Source: Branchipolynoe longqiensis
Taxonomy: Eukaryota > Annelida > Polychaeta > Phyllodocida > Polynoidae
Length of the DNA stretch: 64,000 bases
NCBI GenBank assembly: GCA_030323885.1
Contig: CM059193.1
Location: 73,197,543 to 73,261,542 of the forward strand
Reading direction: 5' to 3'
Below are positions 10,966 through 20,652 of this stretch, piece after piece (within the stretch, counting starts at the first letter, position 1; every line of letters starts with the position of its first letter). A model generated the notes under the pieces. The model made no database searches and was not told the DNA's origin. It saw only the letters and a program-made list of their open reading frames with translations. The translations under genes and the position numbers were made by a program.

Positions 10966-11301
10966 AAGTTGCATAGTCCGATGAAAACATCACATTTTCA
11001 AAACCAAAACAATTATCTAGATTTGATTCTACGTATCTAACTTACTTAGATGCTGGTGCACTTGTCGTCACATATAAGGGGGTACTGAGTCAATTAACAG
11101 AACCTGTTACTGCAGAAGCCTATGGTGATAGTTTTGGCAAATCAAAATAATTTAGCTTGTTTCCATTTCAAATATTTCAAAAGTTAACAATTTAAAATAA
11201 AAGTTACTTCAAACTAAAGTAAGGTAGATTAAAATGATCAACCTAATATGTTTATCTCAGAAAATGAGAGAAACTCAAACCATCGGACTATGCAACTCTA
11301 A
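10963..11301 (-). mobile_element. TTAA MITE, copy 1
   Basis: Ends TTAAAGTTGCATAGTCCGAT (left) and ATCGGACTATGCAACTCTAA (right). TTAA (CTAA on the right) at the tips suggests a TTAA-target superfamily (piggyBac or Kolobok type). Orientation is opposite to the copy at 11587. Non-coding. Confidence 0.75.
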
Positions 11302-11436
11302 CTTTGTTTAAGACACCATACTTGGCTGCAGGCGTTTTCTTTCTACTATTTAGTGGGACTTTGCCGAGTCAAGTTAGCTGCTACACTCACTTACAAGCAT
11401 TGAAGTAAGTTACAGGTTTGGTTTGGTTGTTGACGA

Positions 11437-11575
11437 CCTATGATGCTGTATCCCGAGGGTACCCGACATATGCTCAACATATACATAACGTATGATGCTG
11501 TATGCCGACGTGTTGGTCGAAAATCGCATATGTTAGCATACGCTAAGGCCATACATCATAGTGTGACAGCCCCTT
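11437..11575. mobile_element. Fragment related to the element at 48628
   Basis: Contains TATGATGCTGTATGCCGACG and ends CATCATAGTGTGACAGCCCC, matching the terminal style of the element at 48628-49577. Probably a deleted MITE. Confidence 0.4.
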
Positions 11576-11586
11576 TATTATTATTA

Positions 11587-11942
11587 CTAAAGTTGCGTAG
11601 TCCGATGGGTTTTGAGTTTCTGTCATTTTCTGAGATAAACATATTAGGGTGATCATTATAATCTACCCTACTTTCACTTGAAGTAACTTTTATTTTAAAT
11701 AGCTAACTTTTGAGATATTTGAAGTGCAAACAAGCAAAATTAGTTTTGGCAAGCGTGCCAAAATTCTGACACCATAGGTTTCTGCAGTAACAAGTTCTGT
11801 TAAATTGCCTCAGTATTTCCATTCTATGTGGTGACAAATGTTTAACAAGTGCACCAGTATTTAAGTTAGATATGTAGAATCAAATTGAGATACTTGCTTT
11901 GGTTTTGAAAATTTGATGCTTCATCGGACTATGCAGCTTTAA
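11587..11942 (+). mobile_element. TTAA MITE, copy 2
   Basis: Left end CTAAAGTTGCGTAGTCCGAT, right end ATCGGACTATGCAGCTTTAA. A full-length copy of the family also seen at 10963, 21893, 28122/29249 and 39371; a fragment lies at 17664-17755. Confidence 0.8.
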
Positions 11943-12054
11943 GACTGTGAAGGGTTAGAGATTCTATCCTCGTCCGAAACAAGCCATGGACTTTGGCAAA
12001 GATGTTGGCACTTCTCGCTACCATCTGCTTGTGTCTTGGCAATGCTAGAATAGA

Positions 12055-12150
12055 GCAAGGACTGGTGGCTTGGCTCAGTGCCAGGATAATGCAGCTGAGC
12101 GAAATGGCATAATAACTCAGTGTGCAGACCGGGCGTTCCACCAATGCCAG
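12055..12150 (+). mobile_element. SINE S1 fragment
   Basis: Matches the GGCTCAGTGTCAGGATAATG region of S1, then diverges. Confidence 0.55.
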
Positions 12151-12164
12151 AATGGATATATTTA

Positions 12165-12475
12165 TTGTTATTGTTGGAATTTTACGTCCTGGCAACATCC
12201 AAGGTCATATCAGGAAGGGTACCGACTTGTGACAGTGCACACTCATGGCGACTTTATAGTGCTGCCCACTGGGAAATCAGGCCGCCGACACCATGATCCG
12301 ATGTCCAACTCAGTCACATTATCCTGATGCTGAGCTAAGCAGTCCGTGCCCTATCCTATTAATGCTGAGCGCCAGGCTAGGAAGGGACAATTATCAATTT
12401 TAAAGTCATTGGTTTGACTCGACCGGAAACCGAGGCCCGCACTCTACCGATTAGGCCACCGCGTCCGGTGCCAAA
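12165..12475 (-). mobile_element. SINE S1 copy
   Basis: Nearly full length on the minus strand. The tRNA-like head lies at the high-coordinate end, and the tail ...GACGTAAAATTCCAACAA at the low end. Confidence 0.8.
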
Positions 12476-12504
12476 ATGGATCGGATGCTTCGGATATCAA
12501 AGAC

Positions 12505-12798
12505 TGACATCATTTAGATGTTGGAAAATGATCAAAAGTTTTCGTCGGAAATCTGACGTCGGTTAGATGTTGTGAAATGTTTGGAAATTTTACATCAGAA
12601 AACTGATCTCGATTAGACGTTGCAAAATGATCGGAAATTTTACATTGGAAACTGGACATTGGTTAGATGTTGCAAAATGATTGGACATTTTACACCAGAA
12701 GACCGATCTCGGTTAGACATTGCAAAATGATCGAGAAATTTAGCATTAGAAGCCTGAAATTGGTTAGATGTTGTAAAAATGATCTGGAATTTGACAGC
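12505..12798. repeat. Tandem repeat, unit about 50 bp, six copies
   Basis: Units start near 12507, 12554, 12604, 12653, 12704 and 12756. Each carries GGTTAGATGTTGCAAAATGA and GGAAATTTTACAT variants. Confidence 0.85.
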
Positions 12799-13037
12799 AG
12801 TATATTATTGTTCTTGAATTAAATCAGTGAGAATAATAGACAGATAGTGCTTTCCGTGATAACTATTTTACTATTGCAGACGAGATCCATCAGAGCAATT
12901 AAATCTTTAGTAAGATTATTACATTTGGCATGATATATAAAGGAGGGAATGATGTGAGAAGTAAGCTAGAATAATGAATAGACCATGTTTATGTTTAAAC
13001 AACAACAAAAGTAGAAAAAAAGAAGAAAAAGATTGGT

Positions 13038-13362
13038 TCGTTTGTTCTTGGAGTTTTACATCTTGGCAACATCTGAGGTCATATCAGGATGGGTCCCAAC
13101 TTGTGACAATGCACACTCATGGCGACTTTATAGTGCTGCCCCCCCTGAGAAATCAGGCTGCCATGACCCAATATCCCACTCAGTCACATTATCCTGACAC
13201 TGAACTAACCAGTCCTTTCCCTATCCTATTAATGACGAGTACCAGGCTAGGAAGCGACAAGTATCAATTTTCAAGTCATTGGATTGACTCGACCGGGAAC
13301 CGACCTCCCGACCTTCCACACGTGAGGCACGCACTCTACTGATTAGGCTACCATGTCCGGTG
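13038..13362 (-). mobile_element. SINE S1 copy
   Basis: Near full length on the minus strand, ending at 13362 with the tRNA-like head (GGTAGCCTAATCAGTAGAG as A box). Followed by a poly-G run. Confidence 0.8.
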
Positions 13363-13451
13363 AAAAAAAAGGGGGGGGGGGAGGGGAAGTTAGCTATCGT
13401 CAGTTTGCAACCTATGTAAGTAAATCCAATGCAACTCCAAATACAGCGTTT

Positions 13452-13912
13452 ATCATCAAACCCAAGGGTCGTAATCGATTAACACGACCCAGGCGACTCG
13501 GATCACCCGAGTCGTCAGAATTTCAAATCGAACACCGCAAGTGGAGTTGAGAAATACACGTGCCGTGTGCAAAATGATCCAACCCCAGTAACCCACCTCT
13601 TGGCTGCGGTTTGTTAGGAGCAATGATGTCACATCTGTGCTGCTACCTGTAGTATAACAGCTACCGGTACAACTCGTATGTATTGTTTTAATAGGTTTTT
13701 TTTAATAACCCAGATTTTCAGCTTCTACAATCATAAAATACTTTAAATCCTATTTTGCTGCACTTCTATCGGATATTGAACAAAAATATTAAGTTTCAGA
13801 TTAAGCCACCATTTCGTCCACCCCGAGCGTATTCGTTTATTCAACCCGAGTCTGTAGGATGTGCCCCTGCGCCAAAAAGTGGCTCGGGTGACCCGAGTTG
13901 ATTAATTGATTA
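13452..13912. mobile_element. Degenerate copy of the MITE at 59781
   Basis: Shares GATTAACACGACCCAGGCGA, CACGTGCCGTGTGCAAAA, CATAAAATACTTTAAATCCT and the GAGTCTGTAGGATGTGCCCC/GTGGCTCGGGTGACCCGAG segments with 59781-60221, in the same order. The terminal GGCGGTTTCAGCTC ends are missing. Confidence 0.7.
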
Positions 13913-13945
13913 TGCCCAGAGAGTGCATTGCTCATTATTGGGGAG

Positions 13946-14252
13946 TGGGACGTAGCTCAGGTGGTAGAGTGTCTCCCCCCAGCCTGTTAAGGTGTGGGTC
14001 ATCTGATCGATCCAGCTGAGTGGACCCATTTGCAGAAAGGGCTATTTTCCGTCCAACCAGTGGTTCACAACTGGTTCATCAAAGGCTGTGGTATATGCTG
14101 TCCTGTCTTTGGGAAAGTGCATATAAAAGATCCCTTGCTGGTTATCCGAAAGAGTAGCCTATGTGGGAGCAGTGGGCTTCCTCCAAAGAAATATGTCAGA
14201 AAATCAATATGCTCCAGAGGGGTCGTTAAATACAACAAGCTTTCCTTTTTTG
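13946..14252 (+). mobile_element. SINE S4 (conserved-core, Nin-like) copy
   Basis: The tRNA-like head has the A box GTAGCTCAGGTGGTAGAG. The central segment has GGGAAAGTGCATATAAAAGA followed by TCCCTTGCTGGTTAT, then GAGTAGCC and the tail CGTTAAATACAACAAGCTTT. I recall this layout from the Nin-type SINE family found across invertebrate phyla; the family name is from memory. Confidence 0.7.
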
Positions 14253-14964
14253 CTCATTTTCGGTGTGGTGGCTCAACTGCCATGGATTTTCCAAATTAAC
14301 AGACCAGATGAAATGGCCAAATGAGTTAAGCTAAGATTCCTTCTACGCGGTATGCGGTATGCGGTATGTGGCATGCGGCATGCGGCATGCGGTATGCAGT
14401 ATGCGAATGGGAGGATTCCTTCTACGCGGTAAGCGGCAAGCATCTCCCCACCACCACCACTACCAGATGTTTCCACTCAGCACCCCTGTGTGTGACCGTT
14501 CCGTAATGATCAGTCACCTCTCCTAGTCTAAAACTAATGGACAAGTGCGACTGATGTTTCTATTCGCATACCGCGTGCCGCATGCCACACCGATCGCTAC
14601 AGGGACCGATCGAGTTGCCGCATTCGCATGTGGGGGGTCGCATTCGGCCAAGGGTGCGGGGGATGAGGACACGGGGAGGACGACGCTGCGGGTGAGGACG
14701 GTGGGAAGTGATAGGACTGCCCAGAGAGGGGAGGGGGCTTATCGGCAGGTGCTTTTTGGAGCCGTAGTGGTCTTATAGTTTTTGCTCGATCCTCGGACTT
14801 ATGGGTCCTGAGTCAGACAGGTATGCGCAGCGTCACAGAGCAGATACGCAGCGTAGTAAGTCTTCGTCGTGCGTAATTAGATATGCTCAGTCGTATAACT
14901 GAGGGCGGTGAAGGGGGGGGGTATGGGCGTGGCACACGATCGCGCTTTGGTAGATCGTCAAGTC
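14253..14964. repeat. Reiterated GCGGTAT/GCATACC region
   Basis: Seven-base words (GCGGTAT, GCGGCAT) repeat at 14346-14405, with inverse words (CGCATACCGC, GCATGCC) near 14565-14590. The arrangement resembles the interiors of the Harbinger-like MITEs, but no clean ends were found. The 77-codon open frame at 14545 is not convincing. Confidence 0.45.
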
Positions 14965-15205
14965 AAACCAGTGATATAAAAATTTACACTTGTCGCTTCC
15001 TAGCCAGGCGCTCAGCATTATTAGGATAGGGCAAGGGCTGGTTGGCTCAGTATCAGGATAATGTGACTGAGTTGGATATCAGGTCATTGTGCTGGCTGCC
15101 TGGTCTATAAGGTCGCCATGAGTGCGCACTGTCACAAGTCGGTACCTATCATGATATGATCATAGATGTTGCCAGACCATAAAACCCCAACAACCAACCA
15201 ACCGA
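14965..15205 (+). mobile_element. SINE S1 copy, head missing
   Basis: From AAGTCAAACCAGTGATATAA through the 3' CAACAACCAACCAACC tail. Confidence 0.8.
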
Positions 15206-15226
15206 TCATGGAATCAGTTTTCAGCT

Positions 15227-15465
15227 GACTCAAACCAGAAATATGCAAAATTTAAACTTATCATTACCAGGATATGGCAATGTGACCGGTTGGCTCACTG
15301 TTAGGATAGTGTGATTGAGTGGGATATCGGGTCATGACGCCTATGCTGGTGGCACAGTCCCACAGAAAGGCAGCACTATAACATCGCTATCCTTGTTCAC
15401 TGCCACTGTCCTGTCCTGATATGGCATCGGACGTTTATAGGATGTAAAACCCCAGTAAACCATAA
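15227..15465 (+). mobile_element. SINE S1 copy, diverged
   Basis: A second S1 copy in tandem orientation, more diverged. It stops about 20 bp before the assembly gap. Confidence 0.7.
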
Positions 15466-15485
15466 TCCACGCAAACCTGAATCCT

Positions 15486-15985
15486 NNNNNNNNNNNNNNN
15501 NNNNNNNNNNNNNNNNNNNNNNNNNNNNNNNNNNNNNNNNNNNNNNNNNNNNNNNNNNNNNNNNNNNNNNNNNNNNNNNNNNNNNNNNNNNNNNNNNNNN
15601 NNNNNNNNNNNNNNNNNNNNNNNNNNNNNNNNNNNNNNNNNNNNNNNNNNNNNNNNNNNNNNNNNNNNNNNNNNNNNNNNNNNNNNNNNNNNNNNNNNNN
15701 NNNNNNNNNNNNNNNNNNNNNNNNNNNNNNNNNNNNNNNNNNNNNNNNNNNNNNNNNNNNNNNNNNNNNNNNNNNNNNNNNNNNNNNNNNNNNNNNNNNN
15801 NNNNNNNNNNNNNNNNNNNNNNNNNNNNNNNNNNNNNNNNNNNNNNNNNNNNNNNNNNNNNNNNNNNNNNNNNNNNNNNNNNNNNNNNNNNNNNNNNNNN
15901 NNNNNNNNNNNNNNNNNNNNNNNNNNNNNNNNNNNNNNNNNNNNNNNNNNNNNNNNNNNNNNNNNNNNNNNNNNNNNNNNNNNNN
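15486..15985. other. Assembly gap, 500 N
   Basis: Exactly 500 N, most likely a placeholder length rather than a measured one. SINE copies lie on both sides. Confidence 0.95.
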
Positions 15986-15999
15986 ATCCGTATATTTTT

Positions 16000-16085
16000 A
16001 CAAAATGTTTGACATCCAATAGCTGATGATAAAAATCAATGTTCTCTAGAGGCGCTGTTAAATAAAACAAACTTTCTCTTTTTTT
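16000..16085 (+). mobile_element. SINE S4 3' end
   Basis: TTTGACATCCAATAGCTGAT...GTTAAATAAAACAAACTTTC, the 3' part of the S4 family. The rest lies in the gap. Confidence 0.7.
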
Positions 16086-16150
16086 GTGACAGTGCACACT
16101 CATGGCAACTTCATTGTGCCTCTCCACAGGGAGACCAGGCCGCCGGTGTA
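16085..16150 (-). mobile_element. SINE S1 fragment
   Basis: GTGACAGTGCACACTCATGG to AGACCAGGCCGCCGG, inverse S1 body, fused to the S4 tail. Confidence 0.6.
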
Positions 16151-16222
16151 ACAGAATAACTCCCCCCCCCGCCCCCCATGAACAACTCCACCCCCCCCCC
16201 CCAGGGAGGGAACATATCCTAG

Positions 16223-16558
16223 TGTGATGGCCCACAGTCTTCCCCCACACTGTCACACACTCACGGAAGAATGCCAAGATTCAGTATCAGTATGCTTCAA
16301 CCTGGTTTATTACAAAACCTCTCTGCTCTCCGCAGCACCAACAGTTAACCGAACTGCCCCCTAACTTACCAGATCCCACGTCGCCTCTATAGGTGGGTGG
16401 GGGATGAGCTAGCCACACGCAGTAGAGGGTAGCCCAGTTGGGTTATGCCCGGTGGCTAGCCTGCCACCACCTAGCACAGTTCAGTGTAACTGCGTAGGTG
16501 TGCGGCGTAGTGTCTGCCGCCACCGCGTGGTAGTGGGGCTCATGTACAGACTACTACA
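16223..16558 (-). mobile_element. Solo LTR (336 bp) with CTAG duplication
   Basis: Read on the minus strand, the segment starts TGTAGTAGTCTG and ends GGCCATCACA, the TG...CA form of an LTR. It carries an AATAAA polyadenylation signal (TTTATT at 16306-16311 on the plus strand). CTAG lies directly outside both ends (16219-16222 and 16559-16562), a 4-bp target duplication. No internal retroelement sequence adjoins. No second copy was seen in the window, so the family is unknown. Confidence 0.65.
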
Positions 16559-16639
16559 CTAGGATAACTTGCCCCCCACCTGGAATATTTGGAAATAACA
16601 TGTTATTACATAGATTATCGTAGCAATAGGATACAATAA

Positions 16640-16860
16640 TATTCCAACTACATCATGGGTCATGTATCGTGTGATGTGCATCATGCGATGTGTGCCATGT
16701 GTCATGCATCCTGCAATGTGCGTCATGTATCATGCATCGGGCAATGTGCATCATGTATCATGCATCACACGATATGCATCCGTTGCCATGTGCCATTCAT
16801 CATGCGATGTGTGTAATGATGCCCTCATGCGATGTGTGACATAACGAGCTCTTTAAGAAA
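16640..16860. repeat. Degenerate CATGCATC/GATGTGCAT repeat
   Basis: Variants of TCATGTATCATGCATC and GCGATGTGTG recur about nine times without a strict period. Confidence 0.6.
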
Positions 16861-16981
16861 GAAGGAATAATGTTCTACATCCACTTGTGACCAAAGTGTT
16901 AAGGAATCTTGTTTATAATTTGGGTTTTATTCTGAAAAAAAACTTACTTTGGTGGCAAGTTCACTTAGGTAATAATAGTAA

Positions 16982-17428
16982 AGGCCCTGTCACATTACGG
17001 CGTATGGTGGGAGCGTATGGCGGCGTAGGCGCGTTACGTCATATACGTCGGCATACGCCGTATACGCTACTCATACGCTACGCATACGCTACTCATACGC
17101 TACTCATGACGTGCAGATGCCACCGATGCTGGTGGAATGTGAAGCGTATGGTCTCCGCCACCATACGCTTTCATATATTCCGTCCGTCCAAATTTTTTTG
17201 TGCATGCTAACAAAAACTCGACCTATGAGGGTGTATGGCCCATACTGTCAAAAAATGTCACAGCACGCTCCCATACGCTCCTCATACGCTCCTCGTATGC
17301 TCCTCATAGGTCCCCCATACGCTCAAACCCACCCGAAAGTTCACCGAAGGTCATCATAGGCCGGCACCAGCACGGCTTACGTAGGTTTTCAATACGCTCC
17401 CGCCATACGCCGTAATGTGACAGGGCCT
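16982..17428. mobile_element. Harbinger-like MITE (AGGCCCTGTCACAT ends)
   Basis: 447 bp with near-perfect inverted ends of about 40 bp (AGGCCCTGTCACATTACGG...), with TAA outside both (16979-16981 and 17429-17431). The interior repeats CATACGCTAC/CATACGCTCC words many times. No coding capacity. Confidence 0.85.
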
Positions 17429-17444
17429 TAAGTGTCCATTATTT

Positions 17445-17625
17445 GTGATGTGTAAGTCATGGACCCTCACGGCAGAGCTTCAACTGAGAATACAAATCAT
17501 GGAAGTGGGGGGTTACTGCCATATATTACAGATCTCATGCAAAGACCATGTTGCCAATGAGGAAGTCTGTGCCAAGATCCAACAGGCAATTGGACCACAT
17601 AAAGATCTCCTGACAATTCTAAATG
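17445..17625 (+). pseudogene. RTE-type LINE ORF2 fragment
   Basis: The translation carries SWTLTAEL, RIQIMEV, ILQISCKDHVANEEV and KIQQAIGPHKDLLT. I know this order from the C-terminal part of RTE/jockey-like endonuclease-reverse transcriptases (usual form SWTLTAELERRI...DHVTNEEV...IGPYEDLL). Only about 58 codons remain, joined to a SINE S1 fragment at 17625. Confidence 0.8.
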
Positions 17626-17760
17626 TTTGTTTGTTTGTTTATTGTAGTTTTACGTCCTAGCAACAAATGCTTAATGAGTGCACCAGTATCTAAGTTAGAT
17701 CTATGTAGATTGAAATCTAGATCAGTGTTTTGGTTTTAAAGATTTGATGCTCTAATAGCA
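17625..17760. mobile_element. Fused S1 and TTAA-MITE fragments
   Basis: 17625-17663 is the inverse S1 tail (GTTTTACGTCCTAGCAACA). 17664-17755 matches the right half of the TTAA MITE (GTGCACCAGTATCTAAGTTA...TTTGATGCT) without its end. Confidence 0.6.
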
Positions 17761-17839
17761 GCTTAAAATAAGTGTCAAAACCTATGGCTGGAAGACCACA
17801 TTGATAGATTCATACATTTCTGCTCTATTGATAGCTTAA

Positions 17840-17862
17840 TTCATTCATTCATTCATTTCCAG
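17840..17862 (+). promoter_or_regulatory. Possible 3' splice site before the transporter ORF
   Basis: A pyrimidine-rich CATTCATTCATTCATTTCCAG ends at 17862, 32 bases before the ATG. It could join an upstream 5' UTR exon. No transcript evidence is available. Confidence 0.35.
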
Positions 17863-17894
17863 AAATGTTGTGACAGCGCCCAGTACATTCCACA

Positions 17895-19133
17895 ATGACA
17901 GCGCAAGTTTCACCGAGCAGACTTGAGCTGCTCATCGGCTACTCAGCCATCATCACCTTACTCATCTCACAGTGCGCAGCATCATCATTCGTCCAGGCCT
18001 TACGAGGTTCCATCCCAGATTTTGAGCTGTCCACCCTGCGAGCCCTTGCGCAAATGCTCTGCTATGCCTTGATCATCGTCCTTTCGAAGAAGAGCTTCAA
18101 GGTGCAGAAGACATTCGTTCCAGCGCTCCTCTGCCTGGGCAGCCTCCTGGCCATCTACAATGTTGGTTACTACGGCTCCACCAACTGGATCCCTCTGGTG
18201 ACAGCCGCCGGCATCCTCTACCCCAGCAGCATACTGGCCACCATGCTGCAGGGGAGGCTGGTCTTCCAGCTGGACATCAAGAAGATGCACATCATCGGCG
18301 TCTTCATCTGCATCGCTGGCATCATCCTGGTCACCCAGCCTCCGCTGCTCTTCGGTGGGACTGCCAGACAAGCTCACACAAATGCAAATGCAAATGCAAG
18401 CACATGCGCAAACACAAGTGCATATGGAAATGCAAATGCAAACGCAAGCAAAAATGTATACGCAAACGCAAATATAAGCACATATGCAAACGTACATACA
18501 AACGCATACCCAAGTGCATACCCAAGCACATACCCAAACGCAACCAGTGGTGCGCTGATCAATTCCTCCTATCCCTTACGAAATGAGACACGCAACACCA
18601 AGCCCGCGTCCAATCCGATGACATCACCATCTTCATTGTCATCGTCATCATCGTCGAGTGCGAGCCAGATAATGGGAATCATCATGGCAGCCGTCGGCGG
18701 GGCGGCGGCCGGCTGCCTGTTCGATATCACCGCCATATCGCTGTCGCAGGTGCCGCCAGTGCTGAAGGCTTGCTACATGAGCGCCACCTGCCTGCTCGTC
18801 TCGGCGTGCGTCTGCCTCTACTGCGAGCAGATCGTGTGGCGGATGACGCCGCTAGAGGTGCTGCTCACGGCGGGCCACTGCCTCGGCTCGGTCGCCAACA
18901 CGCTCAGCTCCGTGTACGCGTCGCACCTGCTAGGGGGCGCTCGTGTCTCCTTTGCACTGTGCCTGAGCGTGGTGCTGATGCTTGTCAGCCAGTATACCAT
19001 CATGCGCGACATCATGCCCGGCCACCGGAACTGGCCTGAGGTGCTCGGTGCATTCGTCATCATCGTCGGCGTCGGGCTGCCGTCCGGGCAGGACGTGCTC
19101 ATGAGGTACCGGAAGAGCGACGTGTTGCTCTGA
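17895..19133 (+). CDS. SLC35G-like DMT-superfamily membrane transporter
   Basis: A 412-codon uninterrupted frame. The first half resembles SLC35G proteins: hydrophobic segments near residues 11-33, 47-64, 74-93, 98-118 and 131-148, ending GIILVTQPPLLFGG, the counterpart of the family's GVILIVRPPFLFG. The second half has five more (258-280, 290-309, 320-342, 348-368, 380-396), giving the usual ten-helix, two-EamA-domain layout. Substrate unknown. The ATG has A at -3. Residues 160-220 are encoded by a CAAATG-like hexanucleotide repeat and read N-A-N-A...; with the Ser-rich stretch to 257 they form a roughly 105-residue loop between helices 5 and 6. The family's usual topology puts that loop outside or in the lumen, consistent with seven N-X-S/T sequons (Asn 167, 173, 183, 193, 215, 223, 230). 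It is intronless, so a retrogene is possible. The stop is followed by a GGGAT satellite, with no obvious polyadenylation signal before it. SLC35G-type assignment fairly sure; expression unproven. Confidence 0.82.
   Translation: MTAQVSPSRLELLIGYSAIITLLISQCAASSFVQALRGSIPDFELSTLRALAQMLCYALIIVLSKKSFKVQKTFVPALLCLGSLLAIYNVGYYGSTNWIPLVTAAGILYPSSILATMLQGRLVFQLDIKKMHIIGVFICIAGIILVTQPPLLFGGTARQAHTNANANASTCANTSAYGNANANASKNVYANANISTYANVHTNAYPSAYPSTYPNATSGALINSSYPLRNETRNTKPASNPMTSPSSLSSSSSSSASQIMGIIMAAVGGAAAGCLFDITAISLSQVPPVLKACYMSATCLLVSACVCLYCEQIVWRMTPLEVLLTAGHCLGSVANTLSSVYASHLLGGARVSFALCLSVVLMLVSQYTIMRDIMPGHRNWPEVLGAFVIIVGVGLPSGQDVLMRYRKSDVLL
18370..18545 (+). repeat. In-frame CAAATG hexanucleotide repeat in the transporter ORF
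   Basis: CAAATGCAAATGCAAATGCA and degenerate units (CAAACG, CAAGCA, CATACC) run for about 175 bases. The six-base unit equals two codons, so copy-number change keeps the frame. It encodes the Asn/Ala/Tyr-rich loop. Confidence 0.85.
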
Positions 19134-19140
19134 GTCGGCC

Positions 19141-19548
19141 GAGCGATGGGATGGGATGGGATGGGAAGAGATGGGATAGGATGGAGTGGGATGGGCTGGG
19201 ATGGGATGGGATAGGATGGGATGGGATGGGATGGGATGGGATAAGATGGCAAGAGATGGGATAGGATGGGATGAGATGGGATGGGATAGGATGGGATAGG
19301 ATGGGAAGGGAAGAGATGGGATAGGATGGGATGAGATGGGATGGGGTGGGATGGGATGGGAAGAGATGGGATAGGATGGGAAGGGATGGAATGGGAAGAG
19401 ATGGGATAGGACGGGATGGGATAGGATGAGATGGGATGGGATAGGATGGGATGGAATAGGATGGGATAATATGGGTTGGGATGGGAAGGGAAGGGATAGG
19501 ATAGGATGGGATAGGATGTGATTGGATGAGATGGGATGGGATGGGATC
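19141..19548. repeat. (GGGAT)n pentanucleotide satellite
   Basis: About 410 bp of GGGAT units with AGAGAT, AGGAT and similar variants, starting right after the transporter stop and ending where LINE coding sequence begins. Long His/Pro/Ser-rich frames on the minus strand are artefacts of the repeat. Confidence 0.95.
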
Positions 19549-20652
19549 ATTAATAGATGAATTGTTGATTAACACAGACAGAGGGGAGCTTACAATAGCT
19601 GTTTTTCTTGATTTAAAGAAAGCTTTTGATACAATTGACCACAAAATCCTGCGATGTAAGATCAAAAGAGCTGGTCTGGGAAAAAGATCATGTAGGTTCA
19701 TATCCAACTACCTAAACAACAGACAACAAGTCACAAAAATTAATAATACAGAATCCTCCACTAGAACTGTCAGAACAGGAATGCCCCAAGGTTCCACTTT
19801 GGGACCACTCCTCTTTCTGATATTTATTAATGACCTTCCATTACTGTCTGCCAGTGCTAATTTCACACTTTTTGCGGATGATGCTGTCCTCACAGTGCAC
19901 AATAAAAACATTATTCTGGCAGCTACTATGGTAAACAAGGTGTTAAAAAGGGTCAATATTTGCTGTGCTGATAACAAACTTACTTTAAACACACAAAAAT
20001 CAGAATATATCTAGGAAATCTCAAGCACAAAATATAGACCTATGTATAGGCAATGCAGTATTAAGAGAAGTGAACTTGTACAAATACGTAGGAACCACAC
20101 TTGAATCTACACTGAATGCGAACCAGCAACTATCGAGGCTGAACCAAATTCTAGGTATGAGAATGGCAACCTTTAGAACAATACGATATTACATGAGTGA
20201 GAACACAGTGCTCAAACTGTATAAGGCAACTATATTTTCAATAATAGATTATAATGATCTAATATATGGCCTTTTAACAAAACAACAAGAAAATAAACCT
20301 GGCTCTTAGAACAGTATATAAGGGCAAAGTTCTCTCAGTGAATGAGATGCACACTATATCTAATATCAGATACCTGAGCCAAAGAAGAGATGCACATCTG
20401 CTATCTCTTATGTTTATCAGAGCCACGGATGAAAACTACATAGACCGTACCACTAGAGTTACCAGGCAGGGGGATGCTACACTCCTCAAAGTTCCTAAAC
20501 CACTCACAAATAGACTGACAAGAGCCCCTATCTACAAAGGCAGCAAATTATGGAATAAACTCCCAGTCAGAATTAGACATGCACAAACACAACTAGAATT
20601 CAAGAACCTGGTAAGAATTCACCAAGCCAATCAGGCCCTTCTAGAGGCCTAG
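19549..20652 (+). pseudogene. LINE ORF2 C-terminal half (reverse transcriptase)
   Basis: Motifs in order: DLKKAFDTIDHKIL (RT block A), TGMPQGSTLGPLLFLIFIND (block B), LFADDAVL (the F-A-D-D active site), then NLYKYVGTTLE and, further on, the RAPIYKGSKLWNKLPVRIR C-terminal motif. These place it among CR1/L2/jockey-like non-LTR elements. The frame changes near 20015 and near 20320 and there are stops between the pieces, so it is dead. The same C-terminal domain is intact at 30517-31170. Confidence 0.85.

Noticed and set aside
16217..16568. TIR transposon with ATCCTAGTGT ends
   Set aside because: The inverted match is explained by a palindromic CTAG target plus the TG/CA ends of an LTR, and an AATAAA signal supports the LTR reading.
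19139..19548. Telomere-like repeat
   Set aside because: The unit is GGGAT, not TTAGGG, and it is degenerate and interstitial.
18818..19707. Minus-strand frames rich in His-Pro-Ile-Pro-Ser
   Set aside because: Produced by the GGGAT satellite; they also overlap the transporter and LINE on the other strand.
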